Assembly: GCA_002005505.1 (NCBI GenBank)
Contig: KV908533.1
Coordinates: 271,483 to 283,982 of the forward strand
DNA length: 12,500 nt
Direction: 5' to 3'
From: Botryococcus braunii
Taxonomy: Eukaryota > Chlorophyta > Trebouxiophyceae
Shown: in pieces, positions 1 to 12,500 of the stretch
Layout: each line of letters starts with the position of its first letter
Numbering within the stretch: the first letter of the stretch is position 1
The notes under the pieces: generated by a model
The model's database searches: none
Seen by the model: only the letters and a program-made list of their open reading frames with translations
Told to the model about the DNA's origin: nothing
Translations under genes and position numbers: made by a program

Positions 1-235
1 TGTCAAGCACTGTGTTGGGCCAGCACCTGGGAGGAGTTTCCCCACCCTAATTGCCGAACAAGTCTCTACTTGTTTGCTTCATGCAGAAGACGATACATAC
101 CACTGAGAAGCCCGGAGCCGACTCTCGAGGATTCTTTTGGAAGACGACCCTTGGAAGTGTGGTCGTGTGTCATGACTAATCAGTGCCGAAGGCAGGAGGT
201 TAAGCCAACATGGAAGGAGTCAATGTCTCCGCAGT
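1..235. other. Unassigned flank at left edge
   Basis: Non-repetitive sequence with no conserved reading frame, RNA gene or repeat that I can recognise. It lies beyond the DNAJC25 3' end and could hold the start or end of a neighbouring gene outside the window. Confidence 0.4.
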
Positions 236-632
236 TTTAAACGTGTACACCCGGGTTGGAGGGTCAGATGTCAAGGGTACGTCAAAGTAGATGTAAACGT
301 GTGCATTGTATCTCCGTAGATGCATCTGTAAATGTGTAAACGTGTACACCGCTTGGAGGGTCCAGTGTCTCAGACGTGGATGCAAACGTGTACACTACGT
401 TGCGGGGTCCAATATTACATAGATGTAACCCAGAGTTACACAGTACCACATAGATGTAACCCAGTGTTACACAGAACCACATAGATGTAACCCCATGTTA
501 CACAGTATCACATAGATGGAACACATATGACACTGTACAGTGTCACATAGGTGTAGGTTCAATGTACACGCTTGGTTGGAGGCTTCAACGCCACGCAGCC
601 GTAAACGTGCTTACACAAGGTTGGGGGGTCAA
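236..632. repeat. Dispersed AACGTGTACAC..TTGGAGGGTC repeat
   Basis: Related blocks begin near 238, 338, 384, 562 and 601. The first three share AAACGTGTACAC; most then show a TTGGAGGGTC-like part. Spacing is irregular because a separate 31-bp array (417-556) interrupts the series. No coding potential is apparent. Confidence 0.6.
417..556. repeat. 31-bp minisatellite with small hairpins
   Basis: Units begin at 417, 448, 479, 510 and 545 (periods 31, 31, 31, 35) with ACATAGATGTAACCCAG as the shared start. Each of the early units contains GTAAC and GTTAC about five bases apart, a short inverted repeat, so both strands carry TGTAA in each unit. Copies degrade toward the right. Confidence 0.85.
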
Positions 633-1278
633 GTGCGTGCCCGCAGTTCTACGCCAGTGTAGTTTGTTTTACACCCTGGAGACAGTGTCATGTGGCTTCC
701 TTTCGAAAGGAATTCCTAAGCGGGTCCAGAGCCACCGAGTCTGCATGGATTACAAATCGTAAGCTACCGATATGTGCTATTTCCCTAAGCAACAACAACC
801 CTTTTCATTAACTAACACACCCAAGACTCCTCAGCACGGGATGTTCTTATGCATGTGCTGCATTCGTAGGCTTCAAAGGCTTTACTGTGTGTCACCATAA
901 TTGACCCACCGGCACCTCTCAAGAGAGGGCGCAAACCATGTATACATTGTGATAATTTCGAAATTTCTTGAATTCAGTCGGAATCTTTTAGCTTCCACAT
1001 CTTTCCCGGTCGCTGAGCTAGGTAGGTACGAGCCAGAGTCACGGCAAGTATAGCAGGTATGTTCACGGGACCCATAATTCGAATGACATCTGCAAGCCAG
1101 CCATACGTGTCGTAAGGTGAACAGCGCCTACATCACTGGAGAGCGCCTTTGCAGGTCCCAGGTTCAGGAGCTTTGTTGTCAAAGTGCCAAGCCAAGCAAT
1201 TGGCAAACATACTTCTTTGTCTTTTGATTGCGCACATTGACAAACAACGCTCAATCACTTACGGATCCCCGTTATCTG
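633..1278. other. Downstream flank of DNAJC25, nothing recognised
   Basis: Single-copy-looking DNA with only short open frames that match no family I know. No tRNA-like or promoter-like structure is evident. Some part may be 3' UTR of DNAJC25 if the transcript extends through the microsatellite at 1313-1545. Confidence 0.4.
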
Positions 1279-1547
<269 letters not shown>

Positions 1548-1589
1548 GTCTAGATCTCTGGGCATCTTCTGAAGCACACGCAGATCACA

Positions 1590-5076
<3,487 letters not shown>

Positions 5077-5666
5077 TGCAGTGCTGACCTTCCCGAGCTT
5101 TGTTAATAAGACAACATCATGTAATGAACAGCATTTCACGGTCACTCCACCAAAGACCACTCTTACTCGACTTCAGGGTTTCACCCGTACGACTCCCTGG
5201 ATCTGTCCGACTACGCCTATGAATGATGTGAGATGCGGGCAATTCTATTGTAGTAACTCGGACAAATGCGATTTTATACAGTTTTCAGTCAGGATTGGTA
5301 ATGAAAATGGGACTGGATGTATTCCTCATTCAGCAGTGTCTAGATCTACCCGCGCTTCAAGGCGGACGGCGCCCTTACGGGGGCTGATCCCTAGGGGATC
5401 GTTTGTACGTGCGTACTGCCTGCAGTCCCAGGTTTACCGCCGGACTTTCTCGGATGAATGGCACACTTTTGGCTCAGTCAGGGCATCTATGCCCCAAAGA
5501 CACCACAAAAAATTGATTGATCAACATGGCAAGTGGTTTTCCAAGTGAAATAGTGCGTCTTCTGATCCTTCCCCCAAGTGGAAATGGAGGATGGGCGGGC
5601 GAGCCTATTCTCATATTCATAGTGCCGCCCTTCGACTTTCACACCCATTCTATCTACTGTAGTTAT
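5077..5666. other. 5' flank of DNAJC25
   Basis: This stretch upstream of the DNAJC25 ATG probably holds its 5' UTR and promoter, though no TATA box or initiator stands out. A 184-codon open frame on the plus strand (4994-5548) overlaps exon 1 in antisense. It has no motif I recognise and looks like chance. Confidence 0.4.
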
Positions 5667-5895
<229 letters not shown>

Positions 5896-6084
5896 TGCGA
5901 CGGCAACTGTCCTGAATACCATCGACACAGCCAAAGCAAAATCGGAGTAGCTAAGAACACTCGACACTCATCCGACGGGCTCCGATTGACATGCGCATCG
6001 CTCAAACTGGCTTGGTAACAGTGCAAAAGCATTACTGCTGCTGGGGGGTGCGGCTGGGGACTCACTGAAAAGTAGATTAATCGC

Positions 6085-6245
6085 AGGGTTGCGCCTCACA
6101 ATATTGTGCCTCAGCGTCTCACAACATTGTGCATCATGATCACTGCCTCACAATACTGTGCCTCAGTGCTTCACAACGGTGTGCTAAGATTGTGCATCAT
6201 GATCACTGCCTCACAATATTGTCCCTCAGCACCTCACAATATCAA
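6085..6245. repeat. CCTCACAATATTGTG minisatellite
   Basis: About eight short units of the type CCTCACAATATTGTGCCTCA. A higher-order copy is seen: GTGCATCATGATCACTGCCT occurs at about 6129 and 6191. CACAATATTGTG within the unit is a perfect 12-bp palindrome. It lies in the intergenic region. Confidence 0.85.
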
Positions 6246-6482
6246 TAATAATAGCTATTAATAGTTCCACAATGGTTCAAGCTATTTCGCAGTTCGCCTT
6301 GTCCATCCATGGCTGCATTCCTCATGAACACCCCTGCTCCATTGCCGTACTTCCCAGTCCGTCCTTCCTCACATTGCTGCACTTAACAGTCCCTGTACTG
6401 CTAGACTTCGATCTTAGTGCGGCCTGACCCGTGCATTAATCCCAGAAGAGATCCGTGGGTCAGCTGACTGACCTGCATGGCC
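6246..6482. other. Intergenic stretch, nothing recognised
   Basis: Pyrimidine-rich single-copy-looking DNA between the two genes. No conserved frame or regulatory box that I can support. Confidence 0.35.
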
Positions 6483-6518
6483 TACACTTCATAGACCTGC
6501 TACACTTAATAGACCAGC
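6483..6518. repeat. 18-bp tandem duplicate TACACTTMATAGACC
   Basis: Two adjacent copies, TACACTTCATAGACCTGC and TACACTTAATAGACCAGC, in the intergenic region. Confidence 0.7.
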
Positions 6519-6533
6519 TCTGCTAAACAAATC

Positions 6534-6630
6534 AAATGTTGCTGCGCCAAAAAACATCAAATCTTGCCGCGCCAAACAAATCAAGTGTTGCTGCGCCAAA
6601 CAAATCAAATCTTGCCGCGCCAAACACATC
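6534..6630 (-). promoter_or_regulatory. Four 24-25-bp repeats each with a TTTGGCGC box
   Basis: On the minus strand TTTGGCGC occurs at 6551-6544, 6576-6569, 6600-6593 and 6624-6617 (spacing 25, 24, 24), alternately followed by GGCAAG and AGCAAC or a close variant. TTTGGCGC fits the E2F/DP consensus TTTSSCGC used by cell-cycle genes in plants, algae and animals. The boxes are about 1.5 kb upstream of DNAJC25 and 0.5 kb beyond the CCDC25 stop. The repeat is certain; the regulatory reading is inference. Confidence 0.4.
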
Positions 6631-6977
6631 ACGAGTGCTTATCGGTCGGTGCGTGATGCTGCGTGGGCCGCTTGGGTCGCCCGTTGCAAATAACGAAATG
6701 TAATTTAGAGAAATTTTCCTCATCAGCTAGACAAGTGTCTTATGGTGAATCACATGGGATAAGTGTGGGGGAGTGTGGGACAAGCTCTAGTCGAAGCCCT
6801 TGAAAACAATGCCCATTACTGCCCATGAATATTCATGGCTACCTCAGCAAAAGAATGTCACATGAAGTCTATCCACATACATTGAGCCACCTGTCATTAT
6901 TGTTCTCCGCATTACGTGCATTGCTGCCTCGGCCGCTCCCCCTCTCCGGCCCCTAAAAGAACAACGAGAGAGAAGAA
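6631..6977. other. Likely CCDC25 3' UTR or intergenic DNA
   Basis: Contains a perfect 16-bp palindrome CCATGAATATTCATGG (6823-6838) and a 15-bp outlier copy of the CCDC25 stop-region repeat (6856-6870, TGTCACATGAAGTCT on the plus strand). No conserved frame. Confidence 0.5.
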
Positions 6978-7130
6978 CGTGTCACGTGAAGTCGTCCTCA
7001 TAGTCAAAACGTGACACGCACAGTCTTCCTCATAGTCAACGTGTCACACAAGGTCTTCCTCGAAGCCAAAACGCGCCACATAAAGTCTTCTTCATAGTCA
7101 AAGCGTGTCACATGAAGTCTTCCTCATAAT
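6978..7130 (-). repeat. 30-32-bp tandem repeat of the CCDC25 last codons and stop
   Basis: Plus-strand units starting CGTGTCAC begin at 6978, 7010, 7040, 7072 and 7104. The unit at 7104 holds the real CCDC25 end (DYEEDFM-TGA read on the minus strand). The others, downstream in the transcript, read DYEEDFM-like in their own frames: one ends DYEDDFT-TGA, one DYEEDFM with TGG in place of the stop. Since the period is not a multiple of three, they are out of frame with the gene. The right-hand unit is the source because it alone continues into the conserved exon. Confidence 0.88.
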
Positions 7131-7185
7131 CTTGAGCAGATTCATACTTTGCTGCAAGCTCTGCTCTGGTCATCATATTTTCATC
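7108..7185 (-). CDS. CCDC25: CCDC25 terminal exon: acidic tail and stop
   Basis: The acceptor is GGGTTGCAG|GAT. The 25 residues are [20 protein letters not shown] followed by EEDFM and TGA. The NM-x-[ST]-[NR] start and the E-[ED]-[ED]-FM end are the hallmark of this family's C-terminus, so the small exon is secure even without a long open frame. Immediately downstream in the transcript, four imperfect copies of the last codons follow. Confidence 0.92.
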   Translation of the reverse strand, partial: DENMMTRAELAAKYESAQDYEEDFM

Positions 7186-7497
7186 CTGCAACCCCCTCCC
7201 AATCCTTAACACTCCTTCCAATTCCCCGTTCCAACTTTCCACGCCGTCTGAGCTAGGCTTATAACCCACCCACCCACCCTACCTGTGAACCTCCCCCGAT
7301 AATGCCTCTCTCCCTTCCTCACCCGCTGTCCCTCCCCTGTCTCTCCTCTCTCGCCCCTGCACACATTTGCCCCCCCCCCCCCCCGGCTCCGAATCTCCTT
7401 GTCGATTCCATCTTTGCCATCTCTCCCCGCACTCTTCTTCCCCCGTCCATACCTCCCTTTCCCATCCCTCCCCTTCGCATACCCCCAGCAAAGTACT

Positions 7498-7570
<73 letters not shown>

Positions 7571-8945
7571 TGTGGTGTGTGTGTGTGTGTGTGGTGTGTG
7601 AAAGTGTGTGTGCTTGTGTGGGTGCGGGTCCGTGTGCGTGTGCGTGTGTGTCTCTCTGACTGTGCGAGGGGGGTGTCTGCTAGCATGTGCGCCCCTGCTC
7701 AACTGCCCCAAAAGATTTCCTTCCGCACAGGCATATGCCCCAGCAACACGCATTTTGCGACTTCTACCGTATCGGCTCTAATTGTTTTATAATAGTATTT
7801 GATATAATCCGAGAGCTTTAAAGCCTAAGAAATTTGTGCTGCGGGACCGTAAAAAAAAACTAAAATCCGAACGAAATGTCCCGAGACGTCCCGAAATAAT
7901 TAGCAAACTTCCGGCAATTGGACCTGAATTGCGTGGTGGTTCTTCCTAACACTGGTGGCAACGGTAGTTAGACGCTTTGTTAGCTTTTCAGTACCGAATT
8001 GGACCTTACGTGAGTTTGCTCTCTTAAGCACAAGGCTGCTTCGTCACCATTAACAAAATTCAGTACAATTGGGGGCTCTTCGCCTCTAAAACATTGTAAT
8101 TGTTAGGTTATTCTTAGTTTGGGCCTTTAGAACCAAATAAAATTCGATCCAAATGTAAATGGGGTGAAAAACATTTATTATTACAAATCCATTTGAGCCG
8201 ATACGGTAATAAGCACTACCCGCTTGCACGGAGGTTGGCTCACTTCAACACCAGCACTTGAATGCCTTCCCCCCACCCCCCCTCGCTCCTTCCCACATAG
8301 ACATGCAGGCACAGCACAATCGTTGCAACCAGTAGGAAAATATGTGGCATATCTGTGGATATATGTGATGTGTGTGGATATAAAGATATGAGAAAAAAGT
8401 TATGTATGTGGATATGAAGATATGAGAAAAAAGTTATATATGTGGATATGAACATATGAGAAAAAACGAGTAAACATATGTGTGACATAATTTGGATATA
8501 TGTGGGAGCTGCAACCTGCATGATGTGCTTGTAGGAGCGCAGATCTGCCTCCCGCTTGGCCTGCTCCTTGGCCGCCGTCTCAGCCTTCTTCTGAGCCATT
8601 ATCTCCGATTTGCGAGCCGCACGCACCTGTTTCAGCCCCCGAACCCCTTTTAGCGGCGGGACGAAGCCCCTTTTGGAAAAAAGTGTGAAATGCTTCACTC
8701 TTATCGTTTAATCAAGTGTGGGTGCCATCCCTTCTGCCGTACGGGCCGGTTCTGAACGTAAGTATTTCCTTCCTCCCAAAAAAAAAAAAAGGAAAAAAAA
8801 GAAAAAGAAATCCTTTCTTCCTTCCAGGGCTACTGGGACGAACACCATATGTAGGAAAATTTCAGCGCCGTATGCCCGATAAAGTACATTGCAGGACAGA
8901 TCAGGCGATGTACATCGGGCCGGTATGGCTGCAGTGAGGCCAAGA

Positions 8946-9004
<59 letters not shown>

Positions 9005-11722
9005 AGAGGAAAAAAAAAAGAAAAAAAAAAAAAAAAAACCTGAATCAACAGGCACATCGACACATGGTCTTCATTCCTTGGCACCTGGATCTTCCCATCC
9101 ATACGTGGATTCACTGCTCAACCTGTTCAGTTATTCCCTGACTTGGAAAATGCCTCAAGCCACTAAAAGCGGGGTGGTTTCTTTACTTGCTTTTCTTTTT
9201 GCCCCCCATTACTCCCTGCACTCAATCGGCCCCCCAGGTCAAAAAGAATCGAAAGACAAGTGAAAGTTTCGCCTAGACAAGAAAGGCTAATAGGAATCGT
9301 TGGAGGCGCAGGGGTCGCCCGTTGGGGGGGGGGGGGGGGGGAGGCGAGGGAGGGGCGTTTGGGCATAAAGCTGCCAGACGCTCTGCCAGAAGAGCGCATG
9401 ATGCAACAAACATTCCGCCACTTTACGTCAATAATGCCCAGTCCAATCTAAAGTAATGCACGTATCCCCACGATTCAGTCCTACATCTTGACGCTCATCA
9501 ATGCATCCCACGGTTCCTCATTACACCCCAAGTTCACGGGTTCTCAGGACAGATCGGGATTCTGCCGTACGTCAATGCAAATATACTGCGTACTTCCGAC
9601 ATTTGAAAATATACTGAATACATATATGGTGTTCCAAGTGGCTGAAGCATATACCTTTTGGTGTTTTTCAGGGCATATCAGATGTGTCAAGGCATATCAG
9701 ATGTGTCTCTGGAAATGCATCTCAGGGAACGGGTCCCCCAGTACATGAGTCACCAGTCTTTCAGTCCATAGATTGATCGTCCATAGATTGATCTTTCAGT
9801 CCATAGATTGATCGTCCATAGATTGATCTTTCAATCCATAGATTGATCGTCCATAGATTGATCTTTCAGTCCATAGATTGATAGTCCATAGATTGATCTT
9901 TCAGTCCATAGATTGATCGTCCATAGGTTGATCTTTCAGTCCATAGACTGATCGTCCAAGGAACCCAGTCCCGCACACTTCAAATGCATCTCAAGGCTCT
10001 TTCTTTGCATCTTGGTGTTTGTTAATGCACCTGTGAGTGTTAGATGCCCTGGAGAAAGTCGAAGTGTATGAAAGGAGCCCTGAGGTGCATTAAGCTCTGA
10101 CGGTCAGTCTCAAAAAGTCCGAGTTCCAAAGGCTCCTACACGGACAATCCAAAACAGTTTCCGAAGCATATCAAGGCCCTTTGTCACAAATTGGGTTTCT
10201 CCATTGCATCTCAATTATGCAACTTTCAAAGTTCTTTGCGACCTCCGTTGGCCTCCAAGTAAGTCTCAGACGGACGCCAAAACAGCACCCATCGCATCAT
10301 GGTTCATCGCCACACCAAAATCATCGCCACACACCGAGCAGAGATCATCGCCACACATCATCGCCACACCAAAAATGCTTTAAAGCACGCAATGGACCTC
10401 TTAAGTAAAGGGATAAGCCCCTCGGCGCCTTCCTCCTTCCCCCCTTTTCAACACATCGAGCCACCCTGATTGTCCCAGGAAACGCTTTTGATCACAGCCG
10501 ATGCCCCGCTTTTGAGCAGAGGCTGCAGAGGAGGGTGGACCTATTCCAGATCCTGATCAAAACTTCGGTATTCAAATCTCGGCAAGCAAACTTTCGACAA
10601 AAGCAAACCTCGAGGTACAGGTTGAGCCTCTTTGGAGAAGGGACAGCGTAGCGCACCTGCTTGTCCCACGTCTCTCTCTCCTTCTCCAAATCAGGGTCAT
10701 GCTCCCGCTTCGTTCGGTTGAGGCGGTTCACAACCTCATTTAACCGCTTTGCGACCTTCGTCTTCTTCACAGCCTTCTCCTCGTGGAAGCCCACCTGAGC
10801 CCACCCCCCCCCCCGGCACCTTCTGATCCCACGCCTGTATCTTTTGCTAGACGAAAGGTGTAGACCCTCAAAAAACTGTGCTCAGAAGAGTGCCCTCAAT
10901 AGAGTGTACTCAAAAGAGCGTCTCACAAGAGCATACCCACAGGACTGGACTCCAAAGAGAGTACTCATGAGGATGTACTCAACAGAATGTTGTCAAAAGA
11001 TAGGGGGGGCTCAAAAGAATGGAATAAGAAGAGAGTACTCATCTGAGTGGGAAAAAAAAAAAAAAAAAAAAAAAAAAAAGGTGCGGGTGTGCTCAAAAGA
11101 GTGCACTTGGAAGGGCTTCTGCTTGTCCACGTCATTCCCTTTCTTCCTTTCCTTCTCCTATGGGCAGTCTGCTTTATTTGTCTCCCCCATTTCTCCTCCC
11201 AACAGCACTGTGCTTCTCCGTATTTTAACTTTCTGCCTTTTCTCCTGCTACCAGCAATCTGCCGCGCCCCTCACTTGAGACCTTGCGCTGGAACCCGATT
11301 ATATTCGTTGACCCCAATTGCATTTTACCGACCCGATTTAATTTATTCACCCCGATCCCATTCATTGACCCAATGCCATTTCTTGCCCCTATGCCAATTA
11401 TGGACCGCGATCCATTTATTGACCCAATGCCATTTCTTGCCCCTATGCCAACTATGGACCGCGATCCATTTATGGACCCGATGCTTTTATGGGACATCGG
11501 AAGGGACCGCGCACCTGCCCCACACTCATGGCGGAGGTCTTCTTGAGATTGGCCCAGGGCGTATACACGACCTCGACGTTGTTCTCCTTGTTCCCCTGGA
11601 TGGAGTTGGCTTTCACCAACTGAGCGCAGTCCACCAGCGTGTCCTCCGGAATGTCCTCAATGCTTTTCCCCTCCGGAAGCCGCAGGTACACGTGTGCAGA
11701 TGACATATCCCCCACATGGAAC
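7108..11722 (-). CDS. CCDC25: CCDC25/Jlp2-family protein (NFACT-R domain), 5' partial
   Basis: Joined exons 11722-11515, 10794-10657, 8626-8516 and 7185-7108 give 177 aa plus one leading base, ending in TGA (7110-7108). The start is missing: the first base completes a split codon, probably the Trp of the family's WFHV, and about 35-40 N-terminal residues lie right of the window. Visible order: [20 protein letters not shown] and [20 protein letters not shown] (NFACT-R core), [32 protein letters not shown], a basic/acidic coiled coil ([20 protein letters not shown]), RSYKHIM, and the acidic tail ending in DYEEDFM. Human CCDC25 is about 208 aa, which agrees. Family knowledge: NFACT-R is shared with NEMF/Rqc2 of ribosome quality control; yeast Jlp2 is a homologue; human CCDC25 has been described as binding extracellular DNA. 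The role in an alga is unknown. Confidence 0.92.
7370..7384. repeat. Poly(C) 15-mer
   Basis: Uninterrupted C15 within a pyrimidine-rich part of the last CCDC25 intron, about 115 bp before a (GT)n tract. The transcript strand would carry G15. Confidence 0.9.
7500..7655. repeat. (GT)n microsatellite with degenerate right part
   Basis: About 30 perfect GT units to 7562, then GTGGTGTGTG and GTGCGTGTGC variants to about 7655. It is in the last CCDC25 intron, where the RNA would read (CA)n. Confidence 0.92.
7765..8208. mobile_element. Non-autonomous DNA transposon-like element (MITE) with inverted ends
   Basis: The left end reads TACCGTATCGGCTCTAATTG and the reverse complement of the right end reads TACCGTATCGGCTCAAATGG. 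The first 14 bases are identical and similarity continues for about 35 bp (TTTTATAATAGTATTTG versus TTTGTAATAATAAATG). If the outer TA on each side is the target duplication, the inverted repeats start CCGTATCGGCTC and the element is 440 bp, as in Tc1/mariner/pogo-type elements. It is AT-richer than its surroundings, has no open frame, and sits in the last CCDC25 intron. The superfamily is a guess. Confidence 0.72.
8373..8474. repeat. 34-bp minisatellite TGTGGATATRAAGATATGAG
   Basis: Three units start at 8373, 8407 and 8441, each continuing into AAAAAAGTTAT or a variant. It lies about 40 bp past the exon donor at 8516 in transcript direction. Related GGATATATGTG pieces flank it on both sides. 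Confidence 0.88.
8516..8626 (-). CDS. CCDC25: CCDC25 exon: coiled-coil region
   Basis: The acceptor is AAACAG|GTG and the donor ATGCAG|GTTGCA, phase 0, 37 codons. It encodes an Ala/Lys/Glu-rich helix ([20 protein letters not shown]) and the family-typical RSY-[KS]-x-[IL]-M motif just before the splice site. It lies between a poly(A)-containing 2,030-bp intron and a 1,330-bp intron holding a transposon-like element. Confidence 0.9.
8778..9038. repeat. Poly(A) tracts in the 2-kb CCDC25 intron
   Basis: A13 at 8778-8790 with further A-rich sequence to 8810, then A57 at 8947-9003, A10 at 9010-9019 and A18 at 9021-9038. On the transcript strand they are poly(U). The right one resembles a retroposon tail, but I cannot define a 5' end or target-site duplication. 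Confidence 0.85.
9324..9341. repeat. Poly(G) 18-mer
   Basis: Uninterrupted G18 followed by a G-rich AGGCGAGGGAGGGG block. Neighbouring 9039-9323 and 9342-9660 show no gene or repeat that I recognise. Confidence 0.9.
9669..9707. repeat. Tandem pair of AAGGCATATCAGATGTGTC-like units
   Basis: GGCATATCAGATGTGTC occurs twice in succession, 19 bp apart. It adjoins the larger 36-bp array that starts at about 9757. Confidence 0.75.
9757..9958. repeat. 36-bp higher-order minisatellite of CCATAGATTGATC
   Basis: Alternating CCATAGATTGATCGT and CCATAGATTGATCTTTCAGT half-units make about five and a half 36-bp units with only a few substitutions (for example AGACTG near the right end). It is the most homogeneous minisatellite in the window, so probably recent. 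It sits in a CCDC25 intron. Confidence 0.93.
10304..10372. repeat. TCATCGCCACAC repeat
   Basis: Four copies start at 10304, 10321, 10345 and 10358, with irregular spacing; two continue with CAAAA. Intronic. The rest of 9960-10656 has scattered TGCATCTCA words but no gene. Confidence 0.85.
10657..10794 (-). CDS. CCDC25: CCDC25 exon: NFACT-R C-terminal part
   Basis: The acceptor is GGGCTCAG|GTG and the donor AAGCAG|GTGCGC, phase 0, 46 codons. [20 protein letters not shown], then [20 protein letters not shown] and ETWDKQ, correspond to the VGxIGFH..VEK(R/K)xNEIxNRLxxTK..PDL region of the family. Predicted mainly helical and highly charged. Confidence 0.92.
10866..11110. repeat. Degenerate 14-18-bp AGAGTGTACTCAAA array with poly(A) 28
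   Basis: A dozen or more diverged units such as AGAGTGTACTCAAAAGAG and AGAGAGTACTCATGAGG fill the region. A28 (11052-11079) is inserted within the array, since GTGTGCTCAAAAGAGTGCAC resumes beyond it. Intronic for CCDC25. Confidence 0.8.
11335..11484. repeat. 54-bp minisatellite built from 18-bp subunits
   Basis: GACCCAATGCCATTTCTTGC occurs at 11366 and 11420, exactly 54 bp apart, and partial units extend both ways. Inside, 18-bp subunits each have an ATGCCA/ATCCAT-type core. Read on the minus strand it gives an open 18-residue periodic frame, but it lies just inside the intron past the exon donor at 11515, so translation is not expected. Confidence 0.85.
11515..11722 (-). CDS. CCDC25: CCDC25 exon with the NFACT-R core
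   Basis: The acceptor is CTACGCAG|G (the single G completes a split codon, phase 2) and the donor GGGGCAG|GTGCGC. The 69 codons hold the most conserved part of the family: SSAHVYLR, the acidic [40 protein letters not shown] and [20 protein letters not shown] differs from the common FHVDKLSSAH form by having Gly-Asp where Asp-Lys is usual. Confidence 0.93.
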
Positions 11723-11817
11723 CTGCGTAGCTTGATCAGGCGTGGCTCAGATGAAATTGATGGCTCCCGCCCTGATGTATAGCTCCTGCCCTGATGCACC
11801 CACCTCGTGTGCACGCT

Positions 11818-12290
<473 letters not shown>

Positions 12291-12500
12291 CTCTCCATTT
12301 GCCTTCTTTTATCCCTTCCTTCAAACCAAGTGGATTGTGAAACGCACGTCTAATGCACGGCCCTTTCCATTCCGTTCCTAACCCCGAGAAACTGCCAGGT
12401 AGCAGTCAAATATGATCGTTCCCAGTTCATCAGTGCCACTTTACTTGAAAGTCTGGTGCAGCTGCCGAAGTTGATGTAAGCATAAACCACCCCTTACACA
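12291..12500. other. Right edge, intron or 5' flank of CCDC25
   Basis: I looked on the minus strand for the missing N-terminal exon (a frame leading to WPEDIW before a GT donor) and did not find it. The exon is therefore expected to the right of the window. Confidence 0.45.

Noticed and set aside
6823..6838. 16-bp perfect palindrome CCATGAATATTCATGG as a protein-binding site
   Set aside because: Palindromes of this size can occur by chance in AT-rich DNA. There is no repeat copy or nearby promoter to support a role.
8700..9038. Possible SINE or processed-copy retroposon ending in the poly(A) tract
   Set aside because: GGTTCTGAAC near 8748 only loosely resembles a Pol III B box. I find no A box, no defined 5' end and no target-site duplication, and poly(A) tracts also occur alone here (11052-11079).
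9757..9958. Regular array resembling a CRISPR
   Set aside because: The whole unit repeats with no unique spacers, and the context is a eukaryotic intron. The same reasoning removes the 31-bp array at 417-556.
11225..11497. Periodic minus-strand frame with 18-residue repeats ([17 protein letters not shown])
   Set aside because: It is intronic, starts past a well-supported donor at 11515, and its period is a multiple of three only because the DNA unit is 54 bp.
12341..12500. Possible N-terminal exon of CCDC25
   Set aside because: No minus-strand frame gives the expected YTIxMGxDKxEN..WPEDIW sequence with a GT donor.

Overview
This is nuclear DNA of a eukaryote, most likely a unicellular alga of the green lineage. 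The evidence is spliceosomal introns with GT..AG ends, widely spaced short exons, very heavy simple-sequence and minisatellite DNA, and a DnaJ protein whose C-terminal half looks like the plant form of DNAJC25. The organism call is an inference. There is no bacterial operon structure, CRISPR array, rRNA or tRNA that I can support.

Two conserved protein genes can be rebuilt exon by exon, both on the minus strand. On the right, the 3' four exons of a CCDC25/Jlp2-family gene (NFACT-R domain) run from 11722 down to a stop at 7108. Its 5' exon(s), about 35-40 codons, lie beyond position 12500. On the left, a complete six-exon DNAJC25-type membrane J-protein gene runs from an ATG at 5076 to a stop at 1590 (322 aa). 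Its HPD motif is assembled exactly across an exon junction. The genes lie head to tail, with about 2 kb between the CCDC25 stop and the DNAJC25 start. I see no functional link between them beyond adjacency.

Everything else is non-coding. 1-1560: DNAJC25 downstream flank, with a 31-bp minisatellite (417-556) and a compound (CT)n-poly(C)-(CA)n tract. 1851-2584, 2858-3642 and 3844-4476: DNAJC25 introns with their own minisatellites or (CA)n/(CT)n tracts. 5077-7107: intergenic, with a homopurine and G-run tract, a CTCACAATATTGTG-type repeat, four TTTGGCGC boxes and a repeat made from the last codons of CCDC25. 7186-8515, 8627-10656 and 10795-11514: CCDC25 introns with a 444-bp element bounded by inverted repeats, poly(A) tracts and several minisatellites. 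11723-12500: intronic or 5' microsatellites.

The most unusual pattern is that three exon edges have been tandemly copied into adjacent non-coding DNA: the 3' splice site of DNAJC25 exon 6, the 3' splice site plus start of DNAJC25 exon 5, and the last codons and stop of CCDC25. The long Ser-Leu, Thr-His, Cys-Val and Arg-Glu reading frames are artefacts of dinucleotide repeats. I found no new enzymatic, defence or mobile-gene system.
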